A stretch of DNA of 39,496 nucleotides from a bacterium (GTDB taxonomy: Bacteria > Myxococcota_A > Bradymonadia > Bradymonadales > Bradymonadaceae): positions 1-39,496 of the forward strand of contig JAUIBR010000056.1 of NCBI GenBank assembly GCA_030427705.1, written 5' to 3'. Under the pieces are notes generated by a model. That model had not been told where the DNA came from. It made no database searches and saw nothing but the letters and a program-made list of their open reading frames with translations. Made by a program: the position numbers and the translations under genes. Below, one piece after another: positions 26,662 through 36,107 of this stretch (position 1 is its first letter; every line of letters begins with the position of its first letter).

Positions 26662-27705
26662 ATGTCAAAACGGGCGAAATTGGGACTTCTCATCGCATTG
26701 GCCGTCGCTTCCATGGGCGCTACGGCAGGCGAGCAAGTGCGTGAGTTGCTTGGCGATGAGTACCAATACGAATTGCCCAACGAAGTCTGCGATTCCAACG
26801 GAAATTGTCAGGGTGGCGGCGGCTCTGGAGATTCCGGCGGCGCATCTGGAGGATCCGGAGGCTCCAGCGGTGAGTCTGGTGGTTCCGGAGGCTCCGGCGG
26901 TTCCGGCGGTGAGTCTGGCGGTTCTGCAGGTTCCGGAGGCGAATCGGGCGGCTCTGGTGGCGAGTCCGGTGGGACTAATGGTTCCGGCGAGTCGGGCTCT
27001 GGCAGTGAAGTCGGCTCCGGCGAAAGCGGCAGCAATCCAGGCTCGGAAGATAGCGAAAACGTTGGCGGTGAGTCTGGTGGTCAAGCCGCGGAATCCGGCT
27101 CCGGAAGCGACCAAGGCGATGGGAGCTCGGATGTCTTCGATGCCATGGGTTCCGACGAAGGCAACGGAATCAAAACCGGCACCAAGCCTCGCAAAATGGA
27201 TGTCGACCTGCCTGAGTTCGATCTGCCTGATGTCGACTGGCCAACCCCTGACTGGGAGGTCGTCAAGGCAGTCATCTGGGGAATCATCGCATTGGTGCTC
27301 GTGATACTCATTGGCATCCTGGTGCGACGCATCATGTCTCAACCCAAGAAATGGAAGGACGAACGCGAAGACGGTCCTAATGTTCTGGACGAGCTACGTG
27401 AGATTACCGGCGGCAAAGCGCACGATGAACTCGCCGAATCCGAAGACTATGAGCGAGCGATCCACGCAATGCTCTTGGATTTGTTCACACGAATGGAATC
27501 CTCGATCCCATTGATTGGACGACCCGCGTCGACCAGCCGTGAAATTGCGAGCGTGGCCACAGGACCAATCGCACCGCATCTGCGCGCGCTCGTGAACGCC
27601 GTTGAACTAGCTCGGTTCGCCCGAATGCCGGTCGACCAGGCAACATACGAAGACGCCAAAGCTCAACATGCCGCTGCCCTCGAAAAGCTCACGGGGGCCG
27701 CATGA
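26662..27705 (+). CDS. DUF4129-type membrane protein with long Gly/Ser/Glu-rich extracytoplasmic linker
   Basis: 347 residues. It has a signal peptide (MSKRAKLGLLIALAVASMGATAG), a short region with a CDSNGNC motif, then about 120 residues almost entirely Gly, Ser and Glu. One membrane helix follows (about 195-218, VIWGIIALVLVILIGILV). The cytoplasmic C-terminal domain has the DUF4129 pattern (DYERAIHAMLLDLFTRME, then TSREIAS and a helix ending FARMPVDQATYEDA). The domain is usually found beside MoxR and DUF58 genes, as here. Its molecular function is unknown. The start follows only a weak ribosome binding site; an in-frame extension back to 26560 would run into the ABC gene and lacks support. 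Confidence 0.86.
   Translation: MSKRAKLGLLIALAVASMGATAGEQVRELLGDEYQYELPNEVCDSNGNCQGGGGSGDSGGASGGSGGSSGESGGSGGSGGSGGESGGSAGSGGESGGSGGESGGTNGSGESGSGSEVGSGESGSNPGSEDSENVGGESGGQAAESGSGSDQGDGSSDVFDAMGSDEGNGIKTGTKPRKMDVDLPEFDLPDVDWPTPDWEVVKAVIWGIIALVLVILIGILVRRIMSQPKKWKDEREDGPNVLDELREITGGKAHDELAESEDYERAIHAMLLDLFTRMESSIPLIGRPASTSREIASVATGPIAPHLRALVNAVELARFARMPVDQATYEDAKAQHAAALEKLTGAA
26814..27100 (+). repeat. GGX/TCX-rich low-complexity coding repeat
   Basis: Imperfect units of the type GGCTCTGGTGGCGAGTCC repeat many times and encode Gly-Ser-Gly-Gly-Glu-Ser runs in the linker of the DUF4129 protein. Such a tract may expand or shrink by slippage without changing the frame if whole units are gained or lost. 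The opposite strand reads as Pro/Glu-rich open frames, which are shadows. Confidence 0.8.
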
Positions 27706-28949
27706 GAATTCGCACAGAGGACATCAGGTCTCGCTTGCTAAAGGCGGTCACAGTGTTAGGCGTCATCTCGCTATTCGTGAGCGCCGTCTGGATGTTGCTG
27801 GGAGACCGATTTGAGCATATTCGCAGCGTCGGCCCCGATACGTTCAGTAGTTCTGCCATTGGTCACAAGGCGTTCAAGGAACTGCTAGAGGCGAATGGCA
27901 ATATCGTCCACGTCAGTCGATTCGACTCCGCGCTCAAGGGCCGCAACGCATCGCTCTTGGTCGTGTCCGAACCTTTCCTCCATCGTGACGAAGAAGCACG
28001 ACTCGAAGCTTTTGACGCGATGTTGGCAGATTCGCGCGCCGTGCTTGTCATTCTGCCAAAACGCTGGGGCATCCAGTCCGCGGAAAACCCCGAGCATATT
28101 GAAACTGCTGGGCTGCATCCCCACGCTGATGTTCGCTACGTCCTTGACCGTCTCAAACTCCCGGAAGTGATACTGGAGCGACCGGGCGGCGCCCTGGAAG
28201 CCGGAGAGTTTTCGTCTCACGTCGCGGCGATTCAGGCCCTGCCGACGCTCGATGCGCCCCAACTGCTAAGCGGGACACTTGCGTCCGTCGTTTCGGCGAA
28301 TCAAGGCACCGTCGTTGCCGATGTCAGCAGTTCGACGACTCCAATCATCCTGGTGAGCGACCCTGACATCTTCGCGTCCCATGGTTTGGACAACGGTCAG
28401 AACGCACAACTCGCGCTGGAAATCGTCGAGATGGCCCGGGTTGGCGACGGCCCAATTGTGTTTGACGAAACCTCGCACGGATTTGAGCTTCGCCCTTCGG
28501 TGGGCCGCACGCTGACTGAGTTTCCGCTGGCTCTTGTCACAATCCAATTCCTCATCCTGATGTTGCTGACGCTGTGGGCCGCTCTGGTCCGATTTGGCAT
28601 GCCGACGCCTGTTCGATTTGGGCTGGCACGCGGGAAGGAACTCTCCATTGAGAACACCGCGGAGCTGCTGAGCTTTGGCGGATACGCAAACTACTCGACG
28701 GAACGATACGTCAAACAAACCGTACGATTGGTCGCAGAACGACTGCACCTCCCCGACGATATGTCGGATCAGAAGATCATCGAGAGATTGGCTGAACTAG
28801 GCCAAGGTCGCGACGTCGACCAAGACATCAAGCGAATGGTGGCTGAGGCGGAGAACCTCACACTGGGCGATTCTCGCAAACCGCGCAGACGCGAACTATT
28901 GAACCTTGCGAAACGGATTCACGAATGGAAACAGCACATCCTGAGATGA
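27702..28949 (+). CDS. DUF4350-type membrane protein of the MoxR cluster
   Basis: 415 residues with an N-terminal membrane helix (about 13-33), an extracytoplasmic or soluble domain with [20 protein letters not shown], followed by a second hydrophobic segment near 275-297 ([22 protein letters not shown]) and a cytoplasmic helical tail. The early part has a Rossmann-like alternation ([23 protein letters not shown]), as expected for DUF4350. ATG at 27702 overlaps the previous stop (ATGA). Function is unknown. Family and neighbours match the widespread DUF4129-DUF4350-MoxR-DUF58 gene group. Confidence 0.82.
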   Translation: MRIRTEDIRSRLLKAVTVLGVISLFVSAVWMLLGDRFEHIRSVGPDTFSSSAIGHKAFKELLEANGNIVHVSRFDSALKGRNASLLVVSEPFLHRDEEARLEAFDAMLADSRAVLVILPKRWGIQSAENPEHIETAGLHPHADVRYVLDRLKLPEVILERPGGALEAGEFSSHVAAIQALPTLDAPQLLSGTLASVVSANQGTVVADVSSSTTPIILVSDPDIFASHGLDNGQNAQLALEIVEMARVGDGPIVFDETSHGFELRPSVGRTLTEFPLALVTIQFLILMLLTLWAALVRFGMPTPVRFGLARGKELSIENTAELLSFGGYANYSTERYVKQTVRLVAERLHLPDDMSDQKIIERLAELGQGRDVDQDIKRMVAEAENLTLGDSRKPRRRELLNLAKRIHEWKQHILR

Positions 28950-29902
28950 CCCTTGAGGCACTCGCCGAGCGCGTGGGCGCGCTGCGCGAGTCGCTGGGCC
29001 GTGTCATCGTTGGACATACAGAAGCGACAGAATTGATGCTGATCGCCCTACTCTCGCAAGGTCACGTATTGCTTGAAGGAGTCCCAGGCACAGGTAAGAC
29101 CCTGCTCGCCCGGACCTTCGCCAAGCTTGTCGATCTAGAGTTTGGACGGATTCAATTCACGCCTGACCTCATGCCCGGCGACCTCATCGGAAGCAACCTG
29201 TTCGATTTCCAAACCAGCAAGTTCAACCTCGTGAAGGGACCCATCTTCACCGAGGTCCTGTTGGCCGACGAAATCAACCGAACGCCGCCCAAGACGCAGG
29301 CCGCACTGCTTCAAGCGATGCAGGAACGCACCGTCACGCTCGATAACTCGACGCATAATCTTGGTTCGGGTTTCATGGTGATCGCCACCCAGAACCCAAT
29401 CGAACAGGAAGGCACATATCCGCTGCCCGAGGCCCAGCTCGATCGTTTTCTTTTCAAGATCATGGTCGACTACCCGGACAGGGACCAAGAGAAGTTGATG
29501 GTCATGCGTCATGGGAGTTCGACAACGATGCCCGAGCTCGATCACTTCGACCTTCAGCCGTTGCTGAACCTTCAGTTGATCGAACGGATTCGCGACATGA
29601 TTCGCCGGGTGGAGCTCTCAGAGCCACTCGTCGGCTATATCGTCGATATCGTGCGAGAGACCCGTGTCGACGGGTCGCTGATGACCGGCGCCTCGCCACG
29701 CTCGTCCAATATGATTGCGATGGCCTCGCGCGCATTCGCGGCCCTCAAAGGTCGCGCATATGTCGTCCCCGACGATGTCAAAGCGCTGGTAGGCCCAGCA
29801 TTAGCACACAGATTCGTACTGACTGCCGGTGCCGAAATTGAAGGCATGACGGCTCAGCGTGTACTCGACCGCATCTTGGAGAGGATTCCAGCACCCCGAT
29901 GA
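28925..29902 (+). CDS. MoxR-family AAA+ ATPase
   Basis: A 325-residue cytoplasmic AAA+ ATPase. Walker A is GVPGTGKT (52-59). Walker B is [15 protein letters not shown], with Asp115-Glu116, followed by [13 protein letters not shown] and the sensor 1 stretch [26 protein letters not shown]. The C-terminal lid domain completes the usual length. MoxR proteins act as chaperone-like remodelling ATPases together with VWA-type partners, here presumably the DUF58 protein encoded next. The ATG at 28925 lies 25 bases inside the previous gene; a second ATG at 28946, overlapping the stop as ATGA, may be the real start. Confidence 0.95.
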   Translation: METAHPEMTLEALAERVGALRESLGRVIVGHTEATELMLIALLSQGHVLLEGVPGTGKTLLARTFAKLVDLEFGRIQFTPDLMPGDLIGSNLFDFQTSKFNLVKGPIFTEVLLADEINRTPPKTQAALLQAMQERTVTLDNSTHNLGSGFMVIATQNPIEQEGTYPLPEAQLDRFLFKIMVDYPDRDQEKLMVMRHGSSTTMPELDHFDLQPLLNLQLIERIRDMIRRVELSEPLVGYIVDIVRETRVDGSLMTGASPRSSNMIAMASRAFAALKGRAYVVPDDVKALVGPALAHRFVLTAGAEIEGMTAQRVLDRILERIPAPR

Positions 29903-31209
29903 TTCGTCCGACTCCCAGATTCCTGGTCCTCGTGATTGCAGGTCTTATCGCCGCCATTTTGCCGGTGGTTGCGCACCCGTCTCTGTGGTGGCCGCTTGTG
30001 GTTTACGACGCCGTGTTGGTCGTCGCCTTTGCGTTCGACGCGTTCTGGGCGCCGTCATCACGCGAGCTGACTGCGAGCATCGAGGCACCTGTTCGGGCGT
30101 ATGTCGGCTGGGAGACAAACCTCAAAGCGGTGGTACGGCATGAGCGTTTCCGACCGCGTAATCTGGAAGTTCGTATCAATACGGAAGGACCGATTGAACC
30201 GCCACATTCTGCGGCAGGCGTCGGACATGAAGACCATGACATCGCGGAGTGGACGTGTAGTCCAACCAATCGCGGAGTCATAGATGTTCTTGGCGTCAGC
30301 CTTCGATGGACAGGCCCTCTCGGGCTGGTACATCGGTCGACGGACCAAGATATTGAATCACAGACCACTGTGGTCCCAGACATCCGCAGTGTGCGCCGCG
30401 CGGCAATCCGATTAAACACCCATCACACCTTCATGTCCGGCCTGAAGACTCGCCGATTTGTGGGTGATGGCTCGGAGTTCGAGTCACTGCGAAAGCATCA
30501 GCCTGGATTGGACCACCGTCTCATCGACTGGAAAGCGAGCGCGAAGCACCGAAAACTACTTTGCCGCGAGAACCGGTCCGAGCGAAACCACCGAGTGATA
30601 CTGGCATTCGACACGGGACGACTGATGTGCGAGCCCATCGAGGGCGTGACCAAGCTCGACCATGCGATCAATGCGGGACTGTTGCTGGGTTATCTGTCCT
30701 TGAAGATGGGCGACCGAGTAGGCGTGCTCGGGTTTGATTCGGAGGTCCATGCATTCATGGGGCCCCAACCGGGAATCCGAGCGTTCCAGAAGCTCTCACA
30801 AGTCGCTGCAGACCTTCCGTATGCGGATGCCGAGGCGAACTACACCCTCGCCCTAACTGAGCTTAGCAGGCGCCTGAGACGTCGTTCTGTCGTGGTTGTC
30901 CTCACAGATTTCATCGACACCATCACTGGTGAGCTGATGATCGAGAACATCGACCGACTGGCGCGCCGGCATTTGGTCGTGTTCTGTGCCATCCGAGATC
31001 CCGACCTCGATGCTCTGGTCGACGCACCGCCGGACACTGTCCTGGATATCAACCGTGCCACTGTCGCCCATGAAGTGCTGACAGAACGCCGCAAGGTTTT
31101 GAGCCGGCTACGCCGGTCGGGAATCTTCTGCATCGACTGCAGGCCCGATGAACTCTCGGTTTCGCTCATCAATCGCTACCTGGATATCCACCAGAGGGAG
31201 TTGATATGA
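29899..31209 (+). CDS. DUF58 protein (VWA-like partner of MoxR)
   Basis: 436 residues. Two N-terminal membrane helices (about 9-50) are followed by a beta-rich region and the DUF58 signature [15 protein letters not shown] then [21 protein letters not shown] (about 190-230). A VWA-like fold follows. The metal site reads [10 protein letters not shown], so the DxSxS motif is reduced to Asp-Thr-Gly. Later VVVLTDFID is the second half of the fold. Known relatives work as adaptors for MoxR ATPases in complex maturation. ATG at 29899 overlaps the previous stop (ATGA). Confidence 0.92.
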   Translation: MIRPTPRFLVLVIAGLIAAILPVVAHPSLWWPLVVYDAVLVVAFAFDAFWAPSSRELTASIEAPVRAYVGWETNLKAVVRHERFRPRNLEVRINTEGPIEPPHSAAGVGHEDHDIAEWTCSPTNRGVIDVLGVSLRWTGPLGLVHRSTDQDIESQTTVVPDIRSVRRAAIRLNTHHTFMSGLKTRRFVGDGSEFESLRKHQPGLDHRLIDWKASAKHRKLLCRENRSERNHRVILAFDTGRLMCEPIEGVTKLDHAINAGLLLGYLSLKMGDRVGVLGFDSEVHAFMGPQPGIRAFQKLSQVAADLPYADAEANYTLALTELSRRLRRRSVVVVLTDFIDTITGELMIENIDRLARRHLVVFCAIRDPDLDALVDAPPDTVLDINRATVAHEVLTERRKVLSRLRRSGIFCIDCRPDELSVSLINRYLDIHQRELI

Positions 31210-32198
31210 GCGTCGAACTGCGCAGCATCAAGTTCCGAAGCGATAGAGAAGCGCTCTGGTTCGAACTCGAAGACCTCGTCAATCGCGTGGAGAGCGGCAG
31301 TGTAAAATCCCTGTCGCCGGACGAGCTGACACAACTGACGGTTCTGTATCGATATGCGCTTTCGTCGTTGAGCACAGCCCGCGCCATCTCCCTGGACCAA
31401 AACGTCGTGCGGTACCTGGATTCGCTATGCGCACGTGCATTTGCAGTCGTTTACGGCACTCGCAAAGGCCTCTGGGAAACCATTGTGGAGTTTTTCGACT
31501 TCGGGTTTCCCGAAGCTGTCCGCGAACTGCGCTGGCACGTGTTGCTCGCCACCACGATTCTCATGGTCGCGACCCTAATGGCCTACATCATGGTCGCTGC
31601 CGACCCTGAGTACTTCTATGCGTTTGTGGACCCCGGACTCGCGGGCGGGCGCGGCCCGACCATGTCTACAGAAGACCTACGAAAGGTGCTCTTCGATGGT
31701 GGCGAAACGTCGGGTTCCGAGCTTGCCATGTTTGCGAGCTTCCTTGTCTCGAACAACGCCCGCATCGGGATGATGTGCTTCGCCCTCGGGTTCGCCGCCG
31801 GATTGCCGGTCTTCTATCTGCTTTTCAAGAACGGTTTGATGCTCGGCGCGTTCATCGCTCTCTACGATGACCGCGGGCTCTCGTATGAATTCTTCTCCTG
31901 GATTTTGCCGCACGGAATCACAGAGTTTCTAGCCGTGATTTTATGCGGTGCCGCCGGGTTCAGAATTGGCCAGCGCTTGGTGGCGCCCGGCGAGTACAGC
32001 CGTTGGGATTCGGTCAAGTTGGCCGGCAGAGAAGCCGGACGAATTTGCATCGGCGCAGTCGTGATGTTCTTCCTCGCCGCCGTCATCGAGGGTTTCTTCC
32101 GTCAATTGGTGAGTGACGTCGATGTTCGATACGCCGTTGCAACCGCCACTGCGTTGTTCTGGCTTGTGTACTTCACAATGGCAGGGCGTAACCGATGA
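31206..32198 (+). CDS. SpoIIM-like (stage II sporulation protein M family) membrane protein
   Basis: 330 residues. A helical cytoplasmic N-terminal region (1-105) precedes about six membrane helices. The region LVSNNARIGMMCFALGFAAGLP followed by NGLMLGAFIALY and ILPHGITEFLAVILCGAAG is the family core. Despite the name, the family occurs widely in non-sporulating bacteria beside MoxR, DUF58 and RDD genes, as here. The function outside sporulation is not established. The start overlaps the previous stop (ATGA). Confidence 0.92.
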   Translation: MSVELRSIKFRSDREALWFELEDLVNRVESGSVKSLSPDELTQLTVLYRYALSSLSTARAISLDQNVVRYLDSLCARAFAVVYGTRKGLWETIVEFFDFGFPEAVRELRWHVLLATTILMVATLMAYIMVAADPEYFYAFVDPGLAGGRGPTMSTEDLRKVLFDGGETSGSELAMFASFLVSNNARIGMMCFALGFAAGLPVFYLLFKNGLMLGAFIALYDDRGLSYEFFSWILPHGITEFLAVILCGAAGFRIGQRLVAPGEYSRWDSVKLAGREAGRICIGAVVMFFLAAVIEGFFRQLVSDVDVRYAVATATALFWLVYFTMAGRNR

Positions 32199-33070
32199 AC
32201 CTCACCGAATCCGCAAAGGTGTCGTTTGACACTCCAGAGGGTGTCGCGCTGGAGTTCGAGCTCGCCGGCATTACACGCCGGGCGTTCGCGTTCTGCATCG
32301 ACTTCACCATCATCACGTTCGCCATCATTTTCGTCGCGATCTTTGCAGTTTTCGTCAGCATCGAGATTTCTACTGGCTGGTTCATGGCCGCATACATGCT
32401 GTTCGTCTTCCTGCTACGCAACTTCTACTTCGTGTTCGGTGAGATAAACGGCCGAGGTCAAACCTGGGGTAAAAAGCTCTCCGGCGTGCGCGTTATCGAT
32501 CTCCATGGCCGGCCCCTATCTGGAAACGCGCTCTTCCTGCGTAATGTCACGAGGGACATGGAGTTATTCCTACCGCTTATCGCCATCTTCTATCCCGAAG
32601 CAGTGGTCACGAACGCACCTTGGTGGGCAGGATTCATTTCGCTGTTTTGGGCGTGTGGCATCGGCATCGTTCCCCTTCTCCACCCCTTGAATCAACGCGT
32701 AGGCGACATGATCGCCGGAACCGTTGTCGTGCTGGAACCGAAGACCGAACTGCTTGATGACGTTGGGTCAGTACGCGCGTCAGCTAGCCACAAATTTGAG
32801 TTCACCAACGAGCAGCTGGACATGTACGGAATCTACGAGCTGCAAGTGCTGGAGGACGTTTTCCGCGAAGGCGTCGGCGACGACGCGATGCGCAAAATCG
32901 TCGAGAAGATCACCAACAAGATCAACTGGACCGGTATGAGCGTCGTTGACTCGCGTGAGTTCCTCGACGAATTCTATGTGGCGCTAAGAAAGCGCCTTGA
33001 ACACCGCATGCTCCTTGGCGACCGTCAGGAACATAAGCGTGAAGGTCGATTGGGAGATGGCGAAGATTAA
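32195..33070 (+). CDS. RDD family membrane protein with C-terminal soluble extension
   Basis: 291 residues. The RDD core has GITRRAFAFCIDFTIITFAII (about 26-46), then two further helices with GEINGRGQTWGKKLSGVRVID between them (about 82-103) and NALFLRNVTRD. It ends its membrane part with LNQRVGDMIAGTVVV. About 110 cytoplasmic residues rich in charged helices follow, longer than a minimal RDD protein. Starts as ATGA with the SpoIIM-like gene. The role is unknown; some RDD proteins are linked to ion or sodium movement, but nothing here tests that. Confidence 0.9.
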   Translation: MNLTESAKVSFDTPEGVALEFELAGITRRAFAFCIDFTIITFAIIFVAIFAVFVSIEISTGWFMAAYMLFVFLLRNFYFVFGEINGRGQTWGKKLSGVRVIDLHGRPLSGNALFLRNVTRDMELFLPLIAIFYPEAVVTNAPWWAGFISLFWACGIGIVPLLHPLNQRVGDMIAGTVVVLEPKTELLDDVGSVRASASHKFEFTNEQLDMYGIYELQVLEDVFREGVGDDAMRKIVEKITNKINWTGMSVVDSREFLDEFYVALRKRLEHRMLLGDRQEHKREGRLGDGED

Positions 33071-35303
33071 AGCGAACGCTCTGGTAGCGCTGATCGCGGC
33101 ACAGGGGGCTTTCGTCACGCTGCTCTTGGTCGAGAACGTCGTTACCGCTGTGTTCGATGGAATCGGTGCTCCGCCTCTGTTCGCAACCCTCTCGAACGCT
33201 CCATTCGCTCTACCCCTGAGTTGCCTGCTCGCCGTTCAATTCGCGTTGGCTGCGACGGCCTTCGAGCGGGAAGCAACGACCAAACAAACCGCACTCGGTG
33301 GGCTTGTTTTGGTAGCGCTGCTCTTCCCCGTTCTTGAAGGGTTTGCGGCCATGCTTGGCGTTTTGTCTGGACCAACCGCACTTGTCGGCGCCCTCCTCTG
33401 TGCCGCCGTCCTATTTAAACTCGTTCGAGATTTCTGGGCGACGGCCGCACTGGGTGCGCTTATCCCTGCAGCGGTCCTGGCGCTGATTGTCGTGGCAGTC
33501 ACCGAGGACGCCTACGCTCTGCGCGACAGTGTGCGGCGAGCGACCATGGACCCCAACGCGGTCTTGTATTGCGCGATTGGTGCCCTCGGGACGCTCAGCG
33601 CATTCGCTACCGCTATCAGTGCTGCCCCCGGCCGAACTCGCCTAAAATCAGTGTTGGCGGCATCAATGACCGTGGCGGTAGCAGCCATCCTATTCGCGAA
33701 CATCGTGCTCGTGGTGCCGCGCCTCTATCTTGAGGCGCATGTCGCGATCGTCGCTTTCTGCGCCGTGTTATTGACGTCGGTCGGGTTCTACTTCCTTCGC
33801 GAAAGGCCCCCAAACGCCCTGGCCCGTGGCGCCTTGGTCCTCATCATCATCAGCGTCGTGCTCGGATTTGCGCCAAAATCTAAGTGGGAACCTAGACGAA
33901 CGTCATACACATCTGAGCTAGTCCGCCTGCCTTGGACGCCCCTCTTGGATCGCGACGCGGACGGATTCGATGCGGCTTGGAGCGGCGGCTTGGACTGCGA
34001 GGATGGCGACGCTTCCGTCAATCCTATCGCCCCAGAAGTTGCCGCTGACGGCATCGACCAGAATTGCACAGGAAGTGACCTGGAAGCTGCGACCAAGCGA
34101 AGCGCGGCGCCAACTCAGAGTCAGGCCGACTTGGTCATCTTGATCTCCATCGACACGTTGCGGCCAGACCACATGTCCGTGTATGGCCACAAGAACTCAA
34201 CGACACCGACCTTGGACGCGCACCGTAAGGAATTCATCCGATTCGACCGCGCTTACGCCTCGGGTGGCATAACGACCCTCTCGCTACCAAGCATGCTACG
34301 TGGCCGCATACCGATGGCGATTGATTTCGAACCAGTCTATCGCACCACGGATGTGCGGTATGTGTTTCCGAATGACCTCGGGCCTGAAGACCGCCCCAAT
34401 CGTGCGTTCCCTTCGCCTCGGTCGGATTCGCACCCAACTATCGGGACAGCATTCAGTAAATCGAATCTCCAGTCGTTTGCGTTCGTAGACGACGGCCCAG
34501 CGTCAATCTTTCAGCGTGGATTCGGGTTTGAAACGGGATTCACGAACTTTACGTACCCAAATCCGCCCGATGCGGATGGAACCTGGAATCGCGAGTCACT
34601 GACCTCAGCCTTCATCACCGCGCTTCCCGACATGCCCACAAAGAGCTTCGTGTGGCTGCACTACTATGACCCGCACAACGCAATGCCTCCTTGTCGCCAG
34701 TTCGAGCAGCTGCCACGTGTGGGCTGCTATGATGATTCAATTCACGATGTGGACGCCGAACTTGGGCGAGTGTTCGAAGCGCTCAAAGAGACTGGGCGTT
34801 GGTCTGGTGCCGCAGTGTTTGTCACAAGCGACCACGGCGAGGCATTCGGCGAACATGGCCTTTCGCACCACGGCCTTGATTCCTATGAAGAGTTCGTGCG
34901 CATCCCACTCCTTCTGAAGTTGCCCAACGGTATGCGTGGCGGAGAGTCCAACGCGATGCCTGTCTCGCTCATCGATATCGCGACGACGGCGACATCGCTG
35001 GTGGGGCTCAAACCTGAGTCCACATTTCAAGGGCATGACCTGTCTCAGACGGCAGAACCAAATCGACCAGTGGTATCTCAGGCGTTGCTTACGACCGCCT
35101 CCGGCGTTCCCTATCGACAGCAGTCCCTGTGGGTGACTGAGGACCACACGATTATGGTGGATCGCGTTTCCGGCCGCCGATGGAGTTACTCACTTGGATC
35201 AGGTACGTTTGAGCAACCGAAAGAGCAGATGATTGAGCAGTTTGTCCAGATTCTGAGCGATCTTGAACGTCGTCCCAAAACCGAGACCAGACGTTTCCCA
35301 TGA
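33039..35303 (+). CDS. Membrane-anchored sulfatase-fold enzyme with MopE-like motif, Thr at the nucleophile position
   Basis: 754 residues counted from the GTG at 33039, which has AGGA eight bases upstream; ATG at 33057 is an alternative. About eight membrane helices fill residues 10-285. A MopE-like segment follows (304-346): DRDADGFD, then LDCEDGDASVNPIAPEV and DGIDQNC. The catalytic domain has the metal-binding ILISIDTLRPDH (Asp near 371), WLHYYDPHN and TSDHGEAFGEHG. Lining up TTLSLPSMLRG with the sulfatase CxPSRxxLLTG places Thr412 at the nucleophile, which argues for a transferase of the phosphoethanolamine or phosphoglycerol type rather than a formylglycine sulfatase. That conclusion is inference. 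The gene overlaps the RDD gene. Confidence 0.85.
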   Translation: MKVDWEMAKIKANALVALIAAQGAFVTLLLVENVVTAVFDGIGAPPLFATLSNAPFALPLSCLLAVQFALAATAFEREATTKQTALGGLVLVALLFPVLEGFAAMLGVLSGPTALVGALLCAAVLFKLVRDFWATAALGALIPAAVLALIVVAVTEDAYALRDSVRRATMDPNAVLYCAIGALGTLSAFATAISAAPGRTRLKSVLAASMTVAVAAILFANIVLVVPRLYLEAHVAIVAFCAVLLTSVGFYFLRERPPNALARGALVLIIISVVLGFAPKSKWEPRRTSYTSELVRLPWTPLLDRDADGFDAAWSGGLDCEDGDASVNPIAPEVAADGIDQNCTGSDLEAATKRSAAPTQSQADLVILISIDTLRPDHMSVYGHKNSTTPTLDAHRKEFIRFDRAYASGGITTLSLPSMLRGRIPMAIDFEPVYRTTDVRYVFPNDLGPEDRPNRAFPSPRSDSHPTIGTAFSKSNLQSFAFVDDGPASIFQRGFGFETGFTNFTYPNPPDADGTWNRESLTSAFITALPDMPTKSFVWLHYYDPHNAMPPCRQFEQLPRVGCYDDSIHDVDAELGRVFEALKETGRWSGAAVFVTSDHGEAFGEHGLSHHGLDSYEEFVRIPLLLKLPNGMRGGESNAMPVSLIDIATTATSLVGLKPESTFQGHDLSQTAEPNRPVVSQALLTTASGVPYRQQSLWVTEDHTIMVDRVSGRRWSYSLGSGTFEQPKEQMIEQFVQILSDLERRPKTETRRFP

Positions 35304-36088
35304 CGATTCAATGTCCATCATGTCAGACGCCGATGCGTTTGACGCAATCCCAGGGGCACGAAGTTGATGTGTGCCCAAATTGCGACGCGCTCTGGCTTGA
35401 TGCTGGGGAGTTTGACGCGCTAGTCGGTAACCGATTTGCAGGCATGGCCGTCGAGGAGTTCTTCGAGACGGCTATGTATCCCGCCATCGACCCGCGTGCT
35501 TGCCCTCGAGACGGCGCCACGATGCAGAGCGTGTTCTTTGGTGACATCGAGCTCGACCGTTGCCCACACTGTGCTGGGATCTTTCTGGACCCGTCAGACA
35601 GAGCCGCACTTCGAGCGAAAGCCACCCACGAACGCGACGTGAACGAGGTGCAGACACAAGTTCAGCATCCGTCGCTTGATGAAGCAGATGAACTCGAATT
35701 GGACCTCGATGCTGTTCAACCTCGCGGAGAGAGCGAGATCGTCAGCTGTGCGTCGTGCGGCGCCGAAGTTGATCGAATGCACTGCATGAAACGCATGGAC
35801 GCGTTCTGGTGCGAACAGTGTGTGGTCGCGGGAGACTACCCAGGTGGATATGGCCCTCCCATTCAGTCCAGACTTACGGAGGCTGCTAAGGCGATGGCAG
35901 ATGCCAGCCGAGACTTAGAGCTCGCGAAACGCACACGTGAGATTAACAAGGCCAGGCAAGCACATCGATTTAGATTCCGCATGGGAAACCGGCTGCGGCC
36001 TGAAGACTACAATGACATTTTCGATTCGATGCGCCACACAGCCGACCGGCTGGTGCACATGTTTCATAAAAAGCGGCCCAAAGATTAA
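35300..36088 (+). CDS. Zinc-ribbon protein with tandem TFIIB-like zinc fingers
   Basis: 262 residues, cytoplasmic. The first finger is CPSC (5-8) with CPNCDALWLDAGE (25-37); the second has CPRDGATM and CPHCAGIFLD; a third cysteine set (CASCGAEVDRMHC, then CEQC) follows an acidic linker. The first two match the zf-TFIIB pattern in which a WLD/FLD acidic end follows the second Cys pair. The tail is Lys/Arg/His-rich and helical. The ATG at 35300 overlaps the upstream stop (ATGA), placing it at the end of the MoxR-type operon. Function is unknown. Confidence 0.85.
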   Translation: MTIQCPSCQTPMRLTQSQGHEVDVCPNCDALWLDAGEFDALVGNRFAGMAVEEFFETAMYPAIDPRACPRDGATMQSVFFGDIELDRCPHCAGIFLDPSDRAALRAKATHERDVNEVQTQVQHPSLDEADELELDLDAVQPRGESEIVSCASCGAEVDRMHCMKRMDAFWCEQCVVAGDYPGGYGPPIQSRLTEAAKAMADASRDLELAKRTREINKARQAHRFRFRMGNRLRPEDYNDIFDSMRHTADRLVHMFHKKRPKD

Positions 36089-36107
36089 GCGGCCCAATGG
36101 AGTAGAA

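Noticed and set aside
26808-27342. Pro/Glu-rich and Ala/Gly-rich frames on the minus strand, and an Ala/Val/Pro-rich frame on the plus strand
   Set aside because: They mirror the Gly/Ser repeat of the DUF4129 protein and have no start signals or domains.
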